Part shown: piece by piece, positions 33,794-44,600 of the stretch
Layout: each line of letters opens with the position of its first letter
Numbering within the stretch: the first letter of the stretch is position 1
Source of the DNA: an uncultured Gemmatimonadales bacterium
GTDB lineage: Bacteria; Gemmatimonadota; Gemmatimonadetes; Longimicrobiales; Gaopeijiaceae
Assembly: GCA_937919655.1 (NCBI GenBank)
Contig: CALFPJ010000023.1
Location: 1 to 64,000, forward strand
Length of the DNA: 64,000 nt
Reading direction: 5' to 3'
Program-made: the position numbers and the translations under genes
Notes under the pieces: model-generated
The model's database searches: none
Told to the model about the DNA's origin: nothing
Seen by the model: only the letters and a program-made list of their open reading frames with translations

Positions 33794-36135
33794 CAATTCT
33801 CCAGATGCTGCGTGAGTATTTTCCTTACGGACTGCGGATCGGCGGCGCCACCGGTCGCCTTCATGACCTCTCCAACGAACAGGCCAATGAGATTGCGCTT
33901 GCCAGCTCGGTATTCCTCAACCTTCTCCGGCCACGCGGACAACACGGTCTCAACCGCCTTTTGGAGCGCGTCCTCGTCCCCCACGCGCTCAAGGCCCATT
34001 TCGGTCATCAGGGCCTCCGGGTCGCCACCGTCAGCAGCGAGACGGGCCAATACGTCCTTACCCGCCCGCCGCGTAAGCCGGCCGCTGTCCACAAGTGCGA
34101 CAAGTCTTCCCAAGGCCGCACCGGTGATGGGCAACTCAGGCAACGCGCGGGCGCCCAGCAGTCCTCTCAGGTCGGTCACCATCCACGCCGCGAGACCCGT
34201 CGGGTTTGGGTGTCCGGCGACGGCGGCCTCGAAGAAGTCCGCTGTGGCGAGAGAATCGGTCAGAAGGTCCGCATGTTCGGCACTCACTCCCCAGTCGGCC
34301 TGATAACGCTCGAATCGGGCGGCCATGGCAGCGTTCGTGGAACGTAGTGAGGCGCGCTCGTCACTCACGACTGGGCGGTCACCCTGTCCGGCTCCGGCTC
34401 CGCGCTTGGGCTGGGACTTCGGCTTCTCCACCGAGACAGTCCCGCGTTTCACCCAACTGTCCTTCAGCGTGACAATGCGGTTGAAGACGAGCGAATCACC
34501 CACGCCGTCCACAGGATCCCGCCAAAAGTACCCGGTACGCTCGAACTGGTATCGGACGTCCGGAGCGTCGTCGGCCACAGACGGCTCGACCTTCGCCCCT
34601 GTGATGCACCGCAATGACCCTGGATTCACCAGAGTCAACAGGTCCGACTCGGCGTCATCTTCTTCGACTTCGGCGGCGTCGAGGAACAGCCGATCGTAAA
34701 GACGTATCTCGGCATCCAGCGCGTGGGCGGCAGAGACCCAGTGGATCGTCCCTTGGACCTTGCGACCGTCCCCTGTCGAGCCGCTGCGGGTCTCGGGGTC
34801 GTAGGTGCACCGCAGCTCGAGCACTTCGCCGCCATCGCCACGCACGACCTCGTCACAGCGGATCACGTAGCCGTACCTAAGTCTTACCTCACCCCCCGGC
34901 CTAAGGCGGCGGAAGCCCTTCGGGGGATCTTCAGCGAAGTCGGAGCGCTCAATGAAGAGTTCTCGGCCGAACGGAAGCTCGCGCGACCCCTCCAGTGGCA
35001 CGTCGTGCGGATAGTAGGGCGCGTCCAGGGTTTCGGACGTGCCCTCGGGGTAATTGGTCAGCACGACCCTGAGAGGGTCCAAGACCGCCATCACGCGAGG
35101 CGCCGACTGATTCAGCACCTCACGGATCGAAAAGTCGAACTTGGCTACGTCCACCGTGGAATGTGTTCGAGCCACACCGACCATCTCGATGAAGCGTCGG
35201 AGCGCCTCAGGTGGCACACCACGGCGCCTGAAACCCCGAACCGTCGAAAGACGAGGGTCGTCCCAACCGCTTACAACGCCGGCCTGCACGAGCGGTAAGA
35301 TCCGACGCTTGGACAGCACCGCGTGCTCCACCACCAGCTCCGCGAATTCGTATTGATGAGATCGCGGCTCTTCGAACCCGACGTTGTCGAGCACCCAGTC
35401 ATAGAGCGCACGATTGTTCTCGAATTCGAGCGTGCACAAGGAGTGTGTCACCCCTTCCAACGCGTCTTCAAGGCAATGCGCATAGTCATATAACGGGTAC
35501 AAACACCAGTCGTCGCCCTGTCGGTAGTGATGGGCGTGACGAATACGGTACAAGACGGGGTCGCGCATGATCATGTTGGCGGCCCCCATGTCGATCTTCG
35601 CACGCAGCACGTGTGCGCCGTCCCCGAAGTCTCCAGCCCGCATACGCCGGAAGAGGTCGAGGTTCTCTTCTACCGGTCGCTCACGATCGGGGCTGGAAAC
35701 ACCCGACTCCGTGACGGTCCCACGACCCTCGCGGATCGCCTCAGTCGACTGCGAATCGACGTATGCGAGTCCTTTGTTGATGAGGACTTCGGCGAAGTCG
35801 TACATCTGACCGAAGTAGTCCGAGGCGAAGTAGAGGTGCTCGCCCCAGTCAAAACCAAGCCAGCGAATGTCCTCCTGCATGCCGAGAACGTATTCCTCGT
35901 TCTCCTTCTCCGGGTTCGTGTCGTCGTAGCGAAGATGGCAACGACCGCCGAAATCAGCAGCGATGCCGAAGTTTAGGCAGATCGACTTCACGTGCCCTAG
36001 GTGCAGATACCCATTGGGCTCTGGAGGAAAGCGGGTAACCACAGACCCACCGAAGCGTCCGCTGTCGGTGTCTGCCGCCACGATCTGACGGAGGAAGTCG
36101 GTTGGTGGGGCGCCCGCGCCCTTGGGTTCATTCAT
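33793..36135 (-). CDS. glnS: Glutaminyl-tRNA synthetase with C-terminal YqeY/GatB-like domain
   Basis: The first 560 residues are GlnRS: FPPEPNGYLHLGHVKSICLN (HIGH region), LRYDDTNPEKENEEYV, VLSKRRILPLV (KMSKS region), and a beta-barrel anticodon domain. The last 150-170 residues are helical (about residues 615-780) and end GKRNLIGLFVGEVMKATGGA, a typical YqeY/GatB tail motif. Deinococcus GlnRS carries the same kind of appended domain, which helps tRNA-Gln binding. Direct tRNA-Gln charging is therefore available. The ATG at 36135 fits the family; an upstream alternative adds 19 unlikely residues. Its stop overlaps gltX. Confidence 0.94.
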   Translation of the reverse strand: MNEPKGAGAPPTDFLRQIVAADTDSGRFGGSVVTRFPPEPNGYLHLGHVKSICLNFGIAADFGGRCHLRYDDTNPEKENEEYVLGMQEDIRWLGFDWGEHLYFASDYFGQMYDFAEVLINKGLAYVDSQSTEAIREGRGTVTESGVSSPDRERPVEENLDLFRRMRAGDFGDGAHVLRAKIDMGAANMIMRDPVLYRIRHAHHYRQGDDWCLYPLYDYAHCLEDALEGVTHSLCTLEFENNRALYDWVLDNVGFEEPRSHQYEFAELVVEHAVLSKRRILPLVQAGVVSGWDDPRLSTVRGFRRRGVPPEALRRFIEMVGVARTHSTVDVAKFDFSIREVLNQSAPRVMAVLDPLRVVLTNYPEGTSETLDAPYYPHDVPLEGSRELPFGRELFIERSDFAEDPPKGFRRLRPGGEVRLRYGYVIRCDEVVRGDGGEVLELRCTYDPETRSGSTGDGRKVQGTIHWVSAAHALDAEIRLYDRLFLDAAEVEEDDAESDLLTLVNPGSLRCITGAKVEPSVADDAPDVRYQFERTGYFWRDPVDGVGDSLVFNRIVTLKDSWVKRGTVSVEKPKSQPKRGAGAGQGDRPVVSDERASLRSTNAAMAARFERYQADWGVSAEHADLLTDSLATADFFEAAVAGHPNPTGLAAWMVTDLRGLLGARALPELPITGAALGRLVALVDSGRLTRRAGKDVLARLAADGGDPEALMTEMGLERVGDEDALQKAVETVLSAWPEKVEEYRAGKRNLIGLFVGEVMKATGGAADPQSVRKILTQHLEN

Positions 36136-36190
36136 GCGCTGTGAAATTAGCACAAGCGCGGGACTGGGTGGAGCGTTTGGGTTGAGGCGC

Positions 36191-36226
36191 AAACAAAAGC
36201 GCCGGGGACCTCGAGGGGCCCCGGCG
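36191..36226 (-). terminator. Rho-independent terminator after the glycine/tyrosine-rich protein gene
   Basis: Reading leftward, GCCGGGG and CCCCGGC pair around CCCCTCGAGGT (itself able to extend the stem), then GCTTTTGTTTG follows. It lies about 30 bp beyond the stop at 36256 and insulates glnS. Confidence 0.82.
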
Positions 36227-36255
36227 GTCTTGTACTCAAGCCACTTCAGTCCTAC

Positions 36256-37482
36256 TCAGCCACCACCGCCTCGCGGTTTCGCCTTTCGTGGCGGCGGAGC
36301 CTTCGTGGTCGACCCTGCGGCGGTTCCGCCACCTGAAGACCCAGACGGAGCAGCACTCGAATCACCCGTGCGACGGGCCCCGCCGCTGCCCGAGCCCTGG
36401 GTGTAGCCGCGACCGTTCACAACACGGCCGCCAGCGCTGCTACTCCCGCCGGTCGGACGTTCGGTGATGATGACCGGCGTATAATAGTATCCCGCGGACG
36501 GATAGCCGTACCCGTACCCGGACCCGTACCCCGACCCATAGCCGTACCCGTAGCTCGAGTTGTAGGGGCTATACCCGTAGTAGAACGGGTCCCAGAAGAA
36601 GGAACGTGAGCCGTAGCCGTATCGGCCAGCGTAGCCGCGGCGGACGCCCGCGCCGTACGTGTTGTCCATGGTGCCAACGCCCCTCACGGGCCGTCCTCGC
36701 ATACTTCCGCCCGCCTCATCATCGATCGCAAACGTTTCGGGGTAGGACACGGCGACAACGACGTCGATAATGCTCTCCGGCAAGCCGGCATCCGCCAGAC
36801 GAATCAGTTCGTCCGCGTCGAGGTCGAATCCTTCTCTGCGCGCGGCGACCCAAGCCTCCACAGCCTTACTCTCCACCTCGCCTGCAGCCTCTTCGATGTC
36901 CTCAATCTGAATCGGGCGGCTCGCGGCCATGCGCGCCGTGCGCACCGCCATGCCGAGTCCGAGCGAGACATCTTGGATGCCTGCTTCGGCGACTCGATCT
37001 GGCCCGACCAACCGGTAGCGCTGAACCCACGCGATCTGCTCGCCGTCAACATCTACGGAGCGCACGTCAAGCCATTCGGTCGGTGAAGTGAGCGACATGA
37101 TCCCCGTCGCCGACCTCGATACCTCCTCACCGCACACGAACTCAGAATGTGTAAAGAGGCGCCGACCATCGTGCGAGAACTGGGAGGACTCCCAGCCCTC
37201 ACAGCCTTCGATGCTGGTATCGACCCGCTCACCGTTGGCGACCATCATGTCGCTGGTGGTGACCTCACCGTCGACCACACCGAAGATCTCGACTCCGTCG
37301 TCGGTAGGCTGGACGCAGAGAATCCCTTGGTCGGCAGCTTCTTCTAGGGGTTCCCAGCACCCAACAAACGCCATCCAGCGCCCATCGACGCTCTCCTGGG
37401 CGGCAGCCGGAGCGGTAGCGATCAGTGCGAGGCCAAGTGTCAGCGTGGCCACGAAGGCTTGCATCCCGTAGCGATTGGTCAT
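36256..37482 (-). CDS. Secreted glycine/tyrosine-rich protein, function unknown
   Basis: The 408-residue product has a signal peptide (FVATLTLGLALIATAPAAAQ). A central region of about 230 residues has several cysteines (FVGCWEPL, GILCVQPT, EGCEGWESS, SEFVCGEE) that could pair in the periplasm. A helical acidic stretch (IEDIEEAAGEVESKAVEAW) follows. The last 130 residues are low complexity: tandem GYGYG/GSGYG runs, then serine/glycine and PPPRKAKPRGGGG. The ATG at 37482 has AAGGAAG upstream; an in-frame TTG is less likely. No enzyme motif is visible. Repetitive glycine-tyrosine tails suggest a surface or matrix role, but this is speculative. The downstream terminator is strong. Confidence 0.7.
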   Translation of the reverse strand: MTNRYGMQAFVATLTLGLALIATAPAAAQESVDGRWMAFVGCWEPLEEAADQGILCVQPTDDGVEIFGVVDGEVTTSDMMVANGERVDTSIEGCEGWESSQFSHDGRRLFTHSEFVCGEEVSRSATGIMSLTSPTEWLDVRSVDVDGEQIAWVQRYRLVGPDRVAEAGIQDVSLGLGMAVRTARMAASRPIQIEDIEEAAGEVESKAVEAWVAARREGFDLDADELIRLADAGLPESIIDVVVAVSYPETFAIDDEAGGSMRGRPVRGVGTMDNTYGAGVRRGYAGRYGYGSRSFFWDPFYYGYSPYNSSYGYGYGSGYGSGYGYGYPSAGYYYTPVIITERPTGGSSSAGGRVVNGRGYTQGSGSGGARRTGDSSAAPSGSSGGGTAAGSTTKAPPPRKAKPRGGGG

Positions 37483-37505
37483 GATCAAGTTTCTTCCTTA
37501 CTCGA

Positions 37506-38264
37506 CTAGAAGCGAGCTGAAAAACCGACCGTGAACTGCAGGCCGGAGAGATCCATCTTGTCGAAACCCTCGAACGAATACTCGTCGAGTGCACCCTGCG
37601 CCCAGCTGTACTTACCCTCTCCGGTCAAGAAGAAGAACTCGGTTACCGCCACATCGACCCCAGCGAGCGCATGGACGGAAGCCCCGCTCCCATTCGATTT
37701 GAATCGCGTGTTGAAGATATCGAAGCTGTCGAAGTCGACCCAGTCGCCCCGCTGCTCAAAGCGGTACCACGTGATTCCCCCGCCGCCACCCAAGTAGGTG
37801 TTGACCTTGTTGGGAATCCAAGCAAAGCGACCTACCGAGCGGCCACGGTCGCTGAGGTAGTACTTCACGCTCATCGTCACCGGAATCACGGTCAGTTCCG
37901 TGGTCTGCTCGATTGGGAGGTCATCGGCGTCCACCCAATCGCGGAACTCGGACCGCGACGACGAGCCGGACTGGCCAGCCCCGAGGGCCAAGTCGACTCG
38001 ATCACCCACGCGAACCCCGATCTCGGCGCCGACATAACCGGCAGCGAAGTCACTCTTACCCAACGTGAGTTGTTGGAAAGTGTGATCGAAGATCTCGCTC
38101 GATGCGCGCGGGACTGAGACGCCTGTGCGGATCCCGATTGAGAGCACCGGTTGCTTGAATAGGAATCCATCACCGCTCTGGGCAGCGACAAAGCTGGGCA
38201 CCGCAAGAAGCAGTGCCGCTCCAAGCATCACCTGAACCCTCCACCCGTTTCTCTTCCGCATCAT
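37506..38264 (-). CDS. Outer-membrane beta-barrel protein (OmpW/OmpA-barrel-like)
   Basis: The 252-residue product has a signal peptide (VMLGAALLLAVPSFVAAQ) and eight or so alternating beta strands (SIGIRTGVSVPRASSEI, FAAGYVGAEIGVRVGDRVDL, VIPVTMSVKYYLSDRG, GLQFTVGFSARF). It ends with Phe, the usual BAM recognition residue. This matches small eight-stranded barrels, with function not assigned. It lies directly upstream of the glycine/tyrosine-rich gene on the same strand (23 bp gap). Confidence 0.82.
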   Translation of the reverse strand: MMRKRNGWRVQVMLGAALLLAVPSFVAAQSGDGFLFKQPVLSIGIRTGVSVPRASSEIFDHTFQQLTLGKSDFAAGYVGAEIGVRVGDRVDLALGAGQSGSSSRSEFRDWVDADDLPIEQTTELTVIPVTMSVKYYLSDRGRSVGRFAWIPNKVNTYLGGGGGITWYRFEQRGDWVDFDSFDIFNTRFKSNGSGASVHALAGVDVAVTEFFFLTGEGKYSWAQGALDEYSFEGFDKMDLSGLQFTVGFSARF

Positions 38265-38357
38265 GCCTCTCTCCCGTGTGCGAATAGATGTCGCCTGTTA
38301 TGACGTTCCGCAAGCCTTGTGCCACACATGCGGCAGCCGAAACTCCTTTATTTACAA

Positions 38358-38371
38358 GGCCTCGTGAGGCC
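38358..38371 (-). terminator. Weak hairpin between the efflux operon and the barrel gene
   Basis: GGCCT and AGGCC enclose CACG, followed leftward by TTGTAAAT. It sits in the 218-bp gap (38265-38482) after the RND operon. The stem is short and the T run poor, so the assignment is weak; nothing else is evident in that gap. Confidence 0.3.
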
Positions 38372-38482
38372 AGGACCGTCACGACGCTGTCTCTCCCGCG
38401 ACACAGGCGTCACCCGCTGGGGACAGTCCCGAAAGCCAGACAACACCGGAAGTTCATTGAGGACCCAGGCTGCGCCGGGCAT

Positions 38483-41400
38483 TCAAGCGGAGACCGACGA
38501 CACCTCCTGTGCAGACTCCGACGCGAGCGTGCGTCGTTCTCGGGGCAATTTGGTGCGCTCCAACACGTGATAAACCGCCGGAGTGATGGTCAGGACGAAA
38601 AGCGTCGACGACATCAGGCCACCAATGAGCACCAGCGCCAAAGCGTCCCAGATGTTCGCTCCTGTGGCGTCCCCAAATAGAACCAACGGAAGCAGCCCGA
38701 GGACCGTGGTCGACGTCGTCATCAGGATCGGTCGGACGCGTTCCAGGGTCCCCTGCACGATGGCTTCTGGCAGAGGAAGCAAAGGATGGCGCCTACGCAC
38801 ACTATTTACATGGTCGACGAGTAGGATCGAGTTGTTGACTACGATGCCGAACATCATGATCACGCCGATGTACGCCTCGCGGGTAAACGAGGCTTCAGTG
38901 TAGAAGAAAATCAGATAGACCCCGATCAGCGCCATCGGCACAGTCAAAATGACACACAGGGGCTGCAAAAGGGACTCGAACAGCGCTGCGGTGACCATGT
39001 AGACCAACAACAACGCGAGCCCCAGAACCAGCCAAATCTGTTGTTGTTCTTCCTGGGTTATGGAGAAGCCCGACTCACCTTTCTCTACGGTGTAGCCCGC
39101 TGGGACTTCCGTGCTTTCGATCACCCGGTCATGGTAGAGGTCGCCCAGCTTTTGTGGGCCTCGGAATTCATAGGCCACGGTGCGCTCGTATTGCTGATTT
39201 TCCCGGCGGATGCGGGCGAGGATGTCCCGGGGTTGAATACGCATCACGTCCCCTAGGCGAATGCGACGGCCCTCGGGGGTGTCGATTAGGGTCTCCGTGA
39301 GCTGGAGGACGTCCATGTCCACGTTGGCATCGAGCTTGACCTGATATTGGACTTCTTCGCCGCCGAGTTTCACGTAGTCCAACTGGGCTGCCCCGCCCAC
39401 GGTAGCATTCATGCTACGCACGAGGTCTTGGATCGTAAGTTGATGCTGTGCAAGACGATCCCTATCTATGATGACGACGTATTCGGAGGCCTTGTCGCGG
39501 CTAAATCGGCGATTGGATGAATTGGTGTCAACCTCTTGGACTCGGTTGAGTCCGCCTACCCTTCGACCAATCTCTTCCGCGATATCGCGGACCTTCTCGT
39601 AGTTGTAGCCGAGCACCTGAATCGCGTAGTTCGGCGCACTCCCACCGCCACCATAAAACGAATTCCCGTACCCGTACACGCGCACCTCAGCGCCCGTGAA
39701 CGTATGGCTGTACGCCACCATCTCTTCTTTGATAGCCACGGGGATCTGCGTGTTCTCAATGGAGTCCAGGAAGGTGATCTCCATCGAGCCGCGATTGCCG
39801 TAGACGAGCGACGTGTACTGCTCAACCTCAGGCATTTGGCCCACCCGCTCCTCAAAGAAGCGCACAAGTTGGTCCGTCCGCTCCAGATTCGAGCCGCGCG
39901 GCAGCTCGATGTTCATCGAGATGTACGTCCGGGCCCCATAACCCCCGCCCCACATGGCCCACGTGCTCACGTACCGGTCGAACAGGTAATAGGAGCCGCT
40001 AAACACCACTGCGGTCACGAACATCGCAAACCATGGTTTCCGTACTGTGAAAGCGACGACGTCTGAGTAGAAGCGCACGTAGAGCGGCTGGTTTTCGAGC
40101 CCCTTCTTTTGCGGTGTGCGGACGTCGGCGTGCAGGAAGCGGGCTGCCAGCGCCGGAATAAAGGTGAATGCCACAAAGATCGAAGCCACCAGCGTCAGCG
40201 CGACGACAATCGCGAGCGGCACATAAAACACCTGCAACTCGCCCTGCAGGTAGACGAAGGGGACAAAAACGATGAGCGTCGTCGCCGTCGAGGCCATGAT
40301 CGGGAGTACGACTTCTTTCGCGCCACCTTCTGCAGCCGCATACGGGTCTTCACCTCCCTGCCACCGCCTGTACACGTTCTCCAGCACCACGATGGAGTTG
40401 TCCACAATGAGCCCGAAGCCCATCGCCAACCCCATCAGTGTCAGGAGGTTGAGCGTGAGTCCCCCGAAATAGATCAGGTTCAGCGCAATGAGCACACTGA
40501 AGACGATTGTCGCGAAGATCAGGCCCGCAGATCGGAAAGACTGCAGAAAAAGCAGCAGAACCCCGAAAATAACCACCGCACTAATAAGCGCCCGCGTGCG
40601 CAAATCGGTCAGTTGCCGCTCAATGTCCTCACTCTCATCGTAGTCCAACTCGAACTGCGTTCCGTAAGGGTTGAAGCGTTCAAGTTCGGCCAGACGGGCC
40701 TTCACCTCGTCGGCGACCCGGACGGTATTTACCCCGAGGTCCTTTATGATCTGGAATCGGACCGCGGGCCTGCCGTTAATACGGGCGAGACTCTGGGCTT
40801 CCTCGTAGGTGTCGTGCACCGTCGCGATGTCGGAGACACGGACCGGGGTGCCGCCCGCAGCCGTGATCACCGCGTTGCGGACGTCCTCGGCGCTCGCGGG
40901 TCGATTCACGATCGTGATGGTCAGCTGATCGTCACCCTCACGAATGGCGCCAGCCTCCCGAACGAGGTCGAGCTCGCGAATGCTCTCCCTCACTGTCCAC
41001 GGATCTAGCCCGAGTGCGGCGAGTTCCTGCTCATCGAGGTTGATCTCCAGGCGACGTTCACGCCCCCCTGACACCTGAACCAGCGCGACCCCATCGACCT
41101 GCCCGAGTTCCGGCTGGACCATGTCGTCGAGGTGCTGACGCAGTGCCTCGAGCGTGTACGGGCCCCAAAACGTGTACGCCAGGAAGGGGCGACTCTGCTC
41201 CTGAAACTCCTGCGGCACATATGGCTCGACCGAGACTCGGTCGACGTTCGGCGGCAAAGACTCCTCGAGCGTGGCTAGTCGTTCCGCCAGGTCCAGGCGC
41301 GCGAAGTCCATGTCCGTATCACGGTCGAATTCAACCGTGATCTCAGCCGTCCCCACACCGGTCCCTTGCTGCTCGAACGACTCCGAAACGATCCTTTCTA

Positions 41401-41623
41401 CGCCCCGGACCTGCTGGATCGTCGCCTCGAGCGGTGCCGTGAGAAACGCCTCCACGGTTTCGGGCGAGGCCCCGCGCCAACTGCCGCGCACGGTGAGCTG
41501 CGGGAGATCGGTCTCGGGCAGCATCTCGATGGGGATGTTCTGCCAGGCTGCGACGCCGAGGAGGGCCACCGCCGTGTAGGTCATGGCGACGGCGACCGGC
41601 CTGCGTAGGCTCATTCTGATCAT
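38483..41623 (-). CDS. RND-family efflux pump subunit (second pump of operon)
   Basis: The 1046-residue inner-membrane pump has the RND layout: an N-terminal helix (AVAMTYTAVALLGVAAW), a large periplasmic loop, then six helices, repeated. Conserved sequences include LPQLTVRGSWRGASPETVE near the N-terminus, GFGLIVDNSIVVLENVYRRW in helix 4 (proton-relay Asp with Asn beside it) and VVNNSILLVDHVNS in the second half. HAE1-type substrates are drugs, lipids or other amphiphiles; no metal-pump motif was seen. It is the last gene of an adaptor-TolC-RND-RND operon; the ATG at 41623 follows the first pump by 9 bp with AGGGG as ribosome site. Confidence 0.93.
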   Translation of the reverse strand: MIRMSLRRPVAVAMTYTAVALLGVAAWQNIPIEMLPETDLPQLTVRGSWRGASPETVEAFLTAPLEATIQQVRGVERIVSESFEQQGTGVGTAEITVEFDRDTDMDFARLDLAERLATLEESLPPNVDRVSVEPYVPQEFQEQSRPFLAYTFWGPYTLEALRQHLDDMVQPELGQVDGVALVQVSGGRERRLEINLDEQELAALGLDPWTVRESIRELDLVREAGAIREGDDQLTITIVNRPASAEDVRNAVITAAGGTPVRVSDIATVHDTYEEAQSLARINGRPAVRFQIIKDLGVNTVRVADEVKARLAELERFNPYGTQFELDYDESEDIERQLTDLRTRALISAVVIFGVLLLFLQSFRSAGLIFATIVFSVLIALNLIYFGGLTLNLLTLMGLAMGFGLIVDNSIVVLENVYRRWQGGEDPYAAAEGGAKEVVLPIMASTATTLIVFVPFVYLQGELQVFYVPLAIVVALTLVASIFVAFTFIPALAARFLHADVRTPQKKGLENQPLYVRFYSDVVAFTVRKPWFAMFVTAVVFSGSYYLFDRYVSTWAMWGGGYGARTYISMNIELPRGSNLERTDQLVRFFEERVGQMPEVEQYTSLVYGNRGSMEITFLDSIENTQIPVAIKEEMVAYSHTFTGAEVRVYGYGNSFYGGGGSAPNYAIQVLGYNYEKVRDIAEEIGRRVGGLNRVQEVDTNSSNRRFSRDKASEYVVIIDRDRLAQHQLTIQDLVRSMNATVGGAAQLDYVKLGGEEVQYQVKLDANVDMDVLQLTETLIDTPEGRRIRLGDVMRIQPRDILARIRRENQQYERTVAYEFRGPQKLGDLYHDRVIESTEVPAGYTVEKGESGFSITQEEQQQIWLVLGLALLLVYMVTAALFESLLQPLCVILTVPMALIGVYLIFFYTEASFTREAYIGVIMMFGIVVNNSILLVDHVNSVRRRHPLLPLPEAIVQGTLERVRPILMTTSTTVLGLLPLVLFGDATGANIWDALALVLIGGLMSSTLFVLTITPAVYHVLERTKLPRERRTLASESAQEVSSVSA

Positions 41624-41632
41624 GGTAGGCCC

Positions 41633-44600
41633 CTACTCTCCTGCCACCGCAGCTTCAGGGGCAGCCAGGCCGCCCACGAGCCGCAACCGAGCGACTTCGA
41701 CGGTCTGGTAGACGACCGGCACCACGATCAGGGTGAGCGCGGTGGCAACCAGAAGCCCACCGATTACGGCGATCGCCAGAGGTGCCCTCAGATCAGAACC
41801 ACGTCCCAACCCCAATCCCATGGGCAGAAGCCCAAGGACCGTGGTGACCGTGGTCATGATGATCGGTCGAAGTCTTACGCGGCCGGCCTCAAGGATCGAG
41901 TCCCTGAGTGCCAGTCCGCGAGTCCGACACTGGTTGATGTAGTCGACCTTGACGATCGCATCGTTCACCACGATTCCGACCAGAATCACGCCACCGATCA
42001 GGCTCATCGTGTTCAGTCCCTGCCCCGTCACCACAAGCGCAGCCACGGCACCGACCAGCGCCAGCGGCACCGCAACAAGGATCGTGATGGGGTGCACGAA
42101 AGACTCGAACTGCGCCGCGAGAATCATGTAGACCAAGATCAAAGCGAGCGCGAATGCGAACGCCAGGTCGCGGAATGAGCGGCGCATTTCTTCGTTTTCG
42201 CCGCCGACATCCAAGCGCACGGTACGCGAAGGCGGTATGTCGCTCAGCGACGCCTGGATCGCGACGATCGCCTGGTCCAGCCCGCCCTCCACGACGTCGG
42301 CGTAGACGGGCACCACCCGTGCCTGATCTTCACGCCGCACCTGCGCCGGCCCAAGCGCCTCTCGTATGTGTACCAATTCCCGGATCGGCACGCCCTGGAC
42401 TCGCAACCCGTCGAGCGTCGCTCGCGAATAACGTTGGTCCTCAGGAAAGCGCACCACCACGTCGATCTTTCGGTCGAAGTCCACGAACTCGGTGGCCACA
42501 TTCCCGCGCATGGAGCGGTCTACCACGTCCGCGACGAGTCGGGGGTCGATCCCGTAGCTGGCACAGGCCGCACGGTCAATTTCAACTTGAATCTCAGGTT
42601 GACCTCGCTCCGTGCCCACGCGGACGTTGCTGATCATGGCTACCTGCGCCAGCCGCGCCCGCACCAGTTCGGCGACGTCGAAGGCCTCATCTAGGTTCTG
42701 GCTGCGGACGCGCACCGCCACATCTGCCTCCGAACCGCCGAGCATCGTACCGAGTGCCGTAGCCTGCCCCGTCTCAACAGAGAGCGCGCCGGGTGGGAAC
42801 GTCGCCGCAAGGCCCCGCATTCGCTCAGCGACCACCTCCGTGACGGCACCTTCCCTCACGCGCACCTGAAAGCTGGCCGTATGGAGGCCTGAGGCCTCTT
42901 CTCCGTCCGCATAGGCCTGCACATCGCGGCCAACGTTGCTGAAGACGGCTGCGATGTCCGGGTCCGCGAGCGCGACCGACTCCACACGGATTGCCGCCTC
43001 AAGAGTGGCATCCAGCGCGGTGCCCTCCGCGAGCTCTAGACGAATGCCAAAGGCCCCTTGGTCCACATGCGGTAGCAGGTCACGTGGCAGAAACGTGCCC
43101 GCGGAAAACGTGAGCAGCAGCGCGGCTGCCGACCCGAGCAGCACATAGGCGGGCCGTGTGAGCGACCACTCCAATGCGAGGTGGTAGCGCGCCGCGAAAC
43201 GATCGAAACTGCGGTCGAAGGCATCCAACATGGGGCCGAAAAGGGTCCCCAACGTCCGGCCGATGCCTGTGCCCCAGAATTTCAGGAGGTCCACGCCCAG
43301 TCTCCACGCCCACCGCAGGGCTCGGAACGGACTCAACAGCAGCCACGTCATGGCCCATGCGACGGTGCGAAAGAAACCCTTCGGACGCGGGGCGGCCGGG
43401 ATCGGCTCGGTCGTCACGCCTGCGCCCCCACCCGCAAAACGTGCGGCCAGCGAGGGCAACAGTGTGAGGGCGACGAGCAGCGAAGCCACCAGAGAGAACG
43501 CCACCGCGAGCGAGAGATCCTTGAACAGTTCGCCCGCCACGCCCTCCACATAGATGATCGGACCGAACACGGAAATCGTGGTCAACGTGGACGCCGTGAT
43601 GGCGGACTGTACCTCCTCGGCGCCAACCGTTGCCGCGGTCTGCGAGTCTTCGCCCAACTCCTCTTTGTGCCGGAAGATGTTCTCAAGAACAACAATGGAG
43701 TTGTCCACCAGCATGCCTACGCCCAAGGCGAGACCACCCAGGCTCATGATGTTGAGGCTCACCCCGGCGGCTTCCATCAGGGCGAAGGTGCCGACCACGG
43801 AAATGGGGATCGCCAGCGCGATCGCCACCGGGTACCGGGGATCACGCAAGAAGAGGAAGAGGACTAGGAAGGCGAGCAGGCCACCGAAGACCAGCGCCTG
43901 CACGACATTAGATATCGAGTCCGAAATGAACCCCGCCTGGTTGTCCGCGACGTCGATGTGCATGGCCGGATACTCCCCGGCAAGCTCCTCAATCACGTCC
44001 TCGACGTCCCGCGCCACCGTGACCGTGTTCGCCCCAGATTCTTTGAAGACCAGGATACCCACCGCCTCAGCGCCGGCGTATCGTGCGATGGACTCTCGAT
44101 CTGCGAACCCGTCAATGACGCGGCCCACATCCCGCAGACGGATGACGCGAAAGCCGTTCGCGCCCGTAGCCCCTGCCCCGGCACCCACCGCTTGGCGTGC
44201 CACGACGACACTCGCGATCTCCTCGACCGTCTGGAACTCCCCCAATGTCCTCAGCGGATACCGGTAGCGCCCCTGCAGGATGGTCCCTCCGGGGGCACTC
44301 ACGTTCGCTTGATCCAGGGCGGTCGAAATGGTCTGAAGCGTCAGTCCATAGGCGTCAAGAAGCCGAGGATCAATTTCGACCTGGATCTCGCGGTCGAGTC
44401 CGCCGGTCACGGAGGCCTGAGCGACCCCGTCCAGCTGCTCTAGACGCCGACGAAAGACCGTCTCCGCCATCTCCTTCGTCTGCCATAAATCGGAGCCGCC
44501 CGCGACGGAGAGCGTCATGATCGCTTCGGACTCTGGATCGACCCGCAGGATGGCTGGCCTCGTGGCGCTTTCCGGCAGGGCGTCCCGGACATTGTCCATG

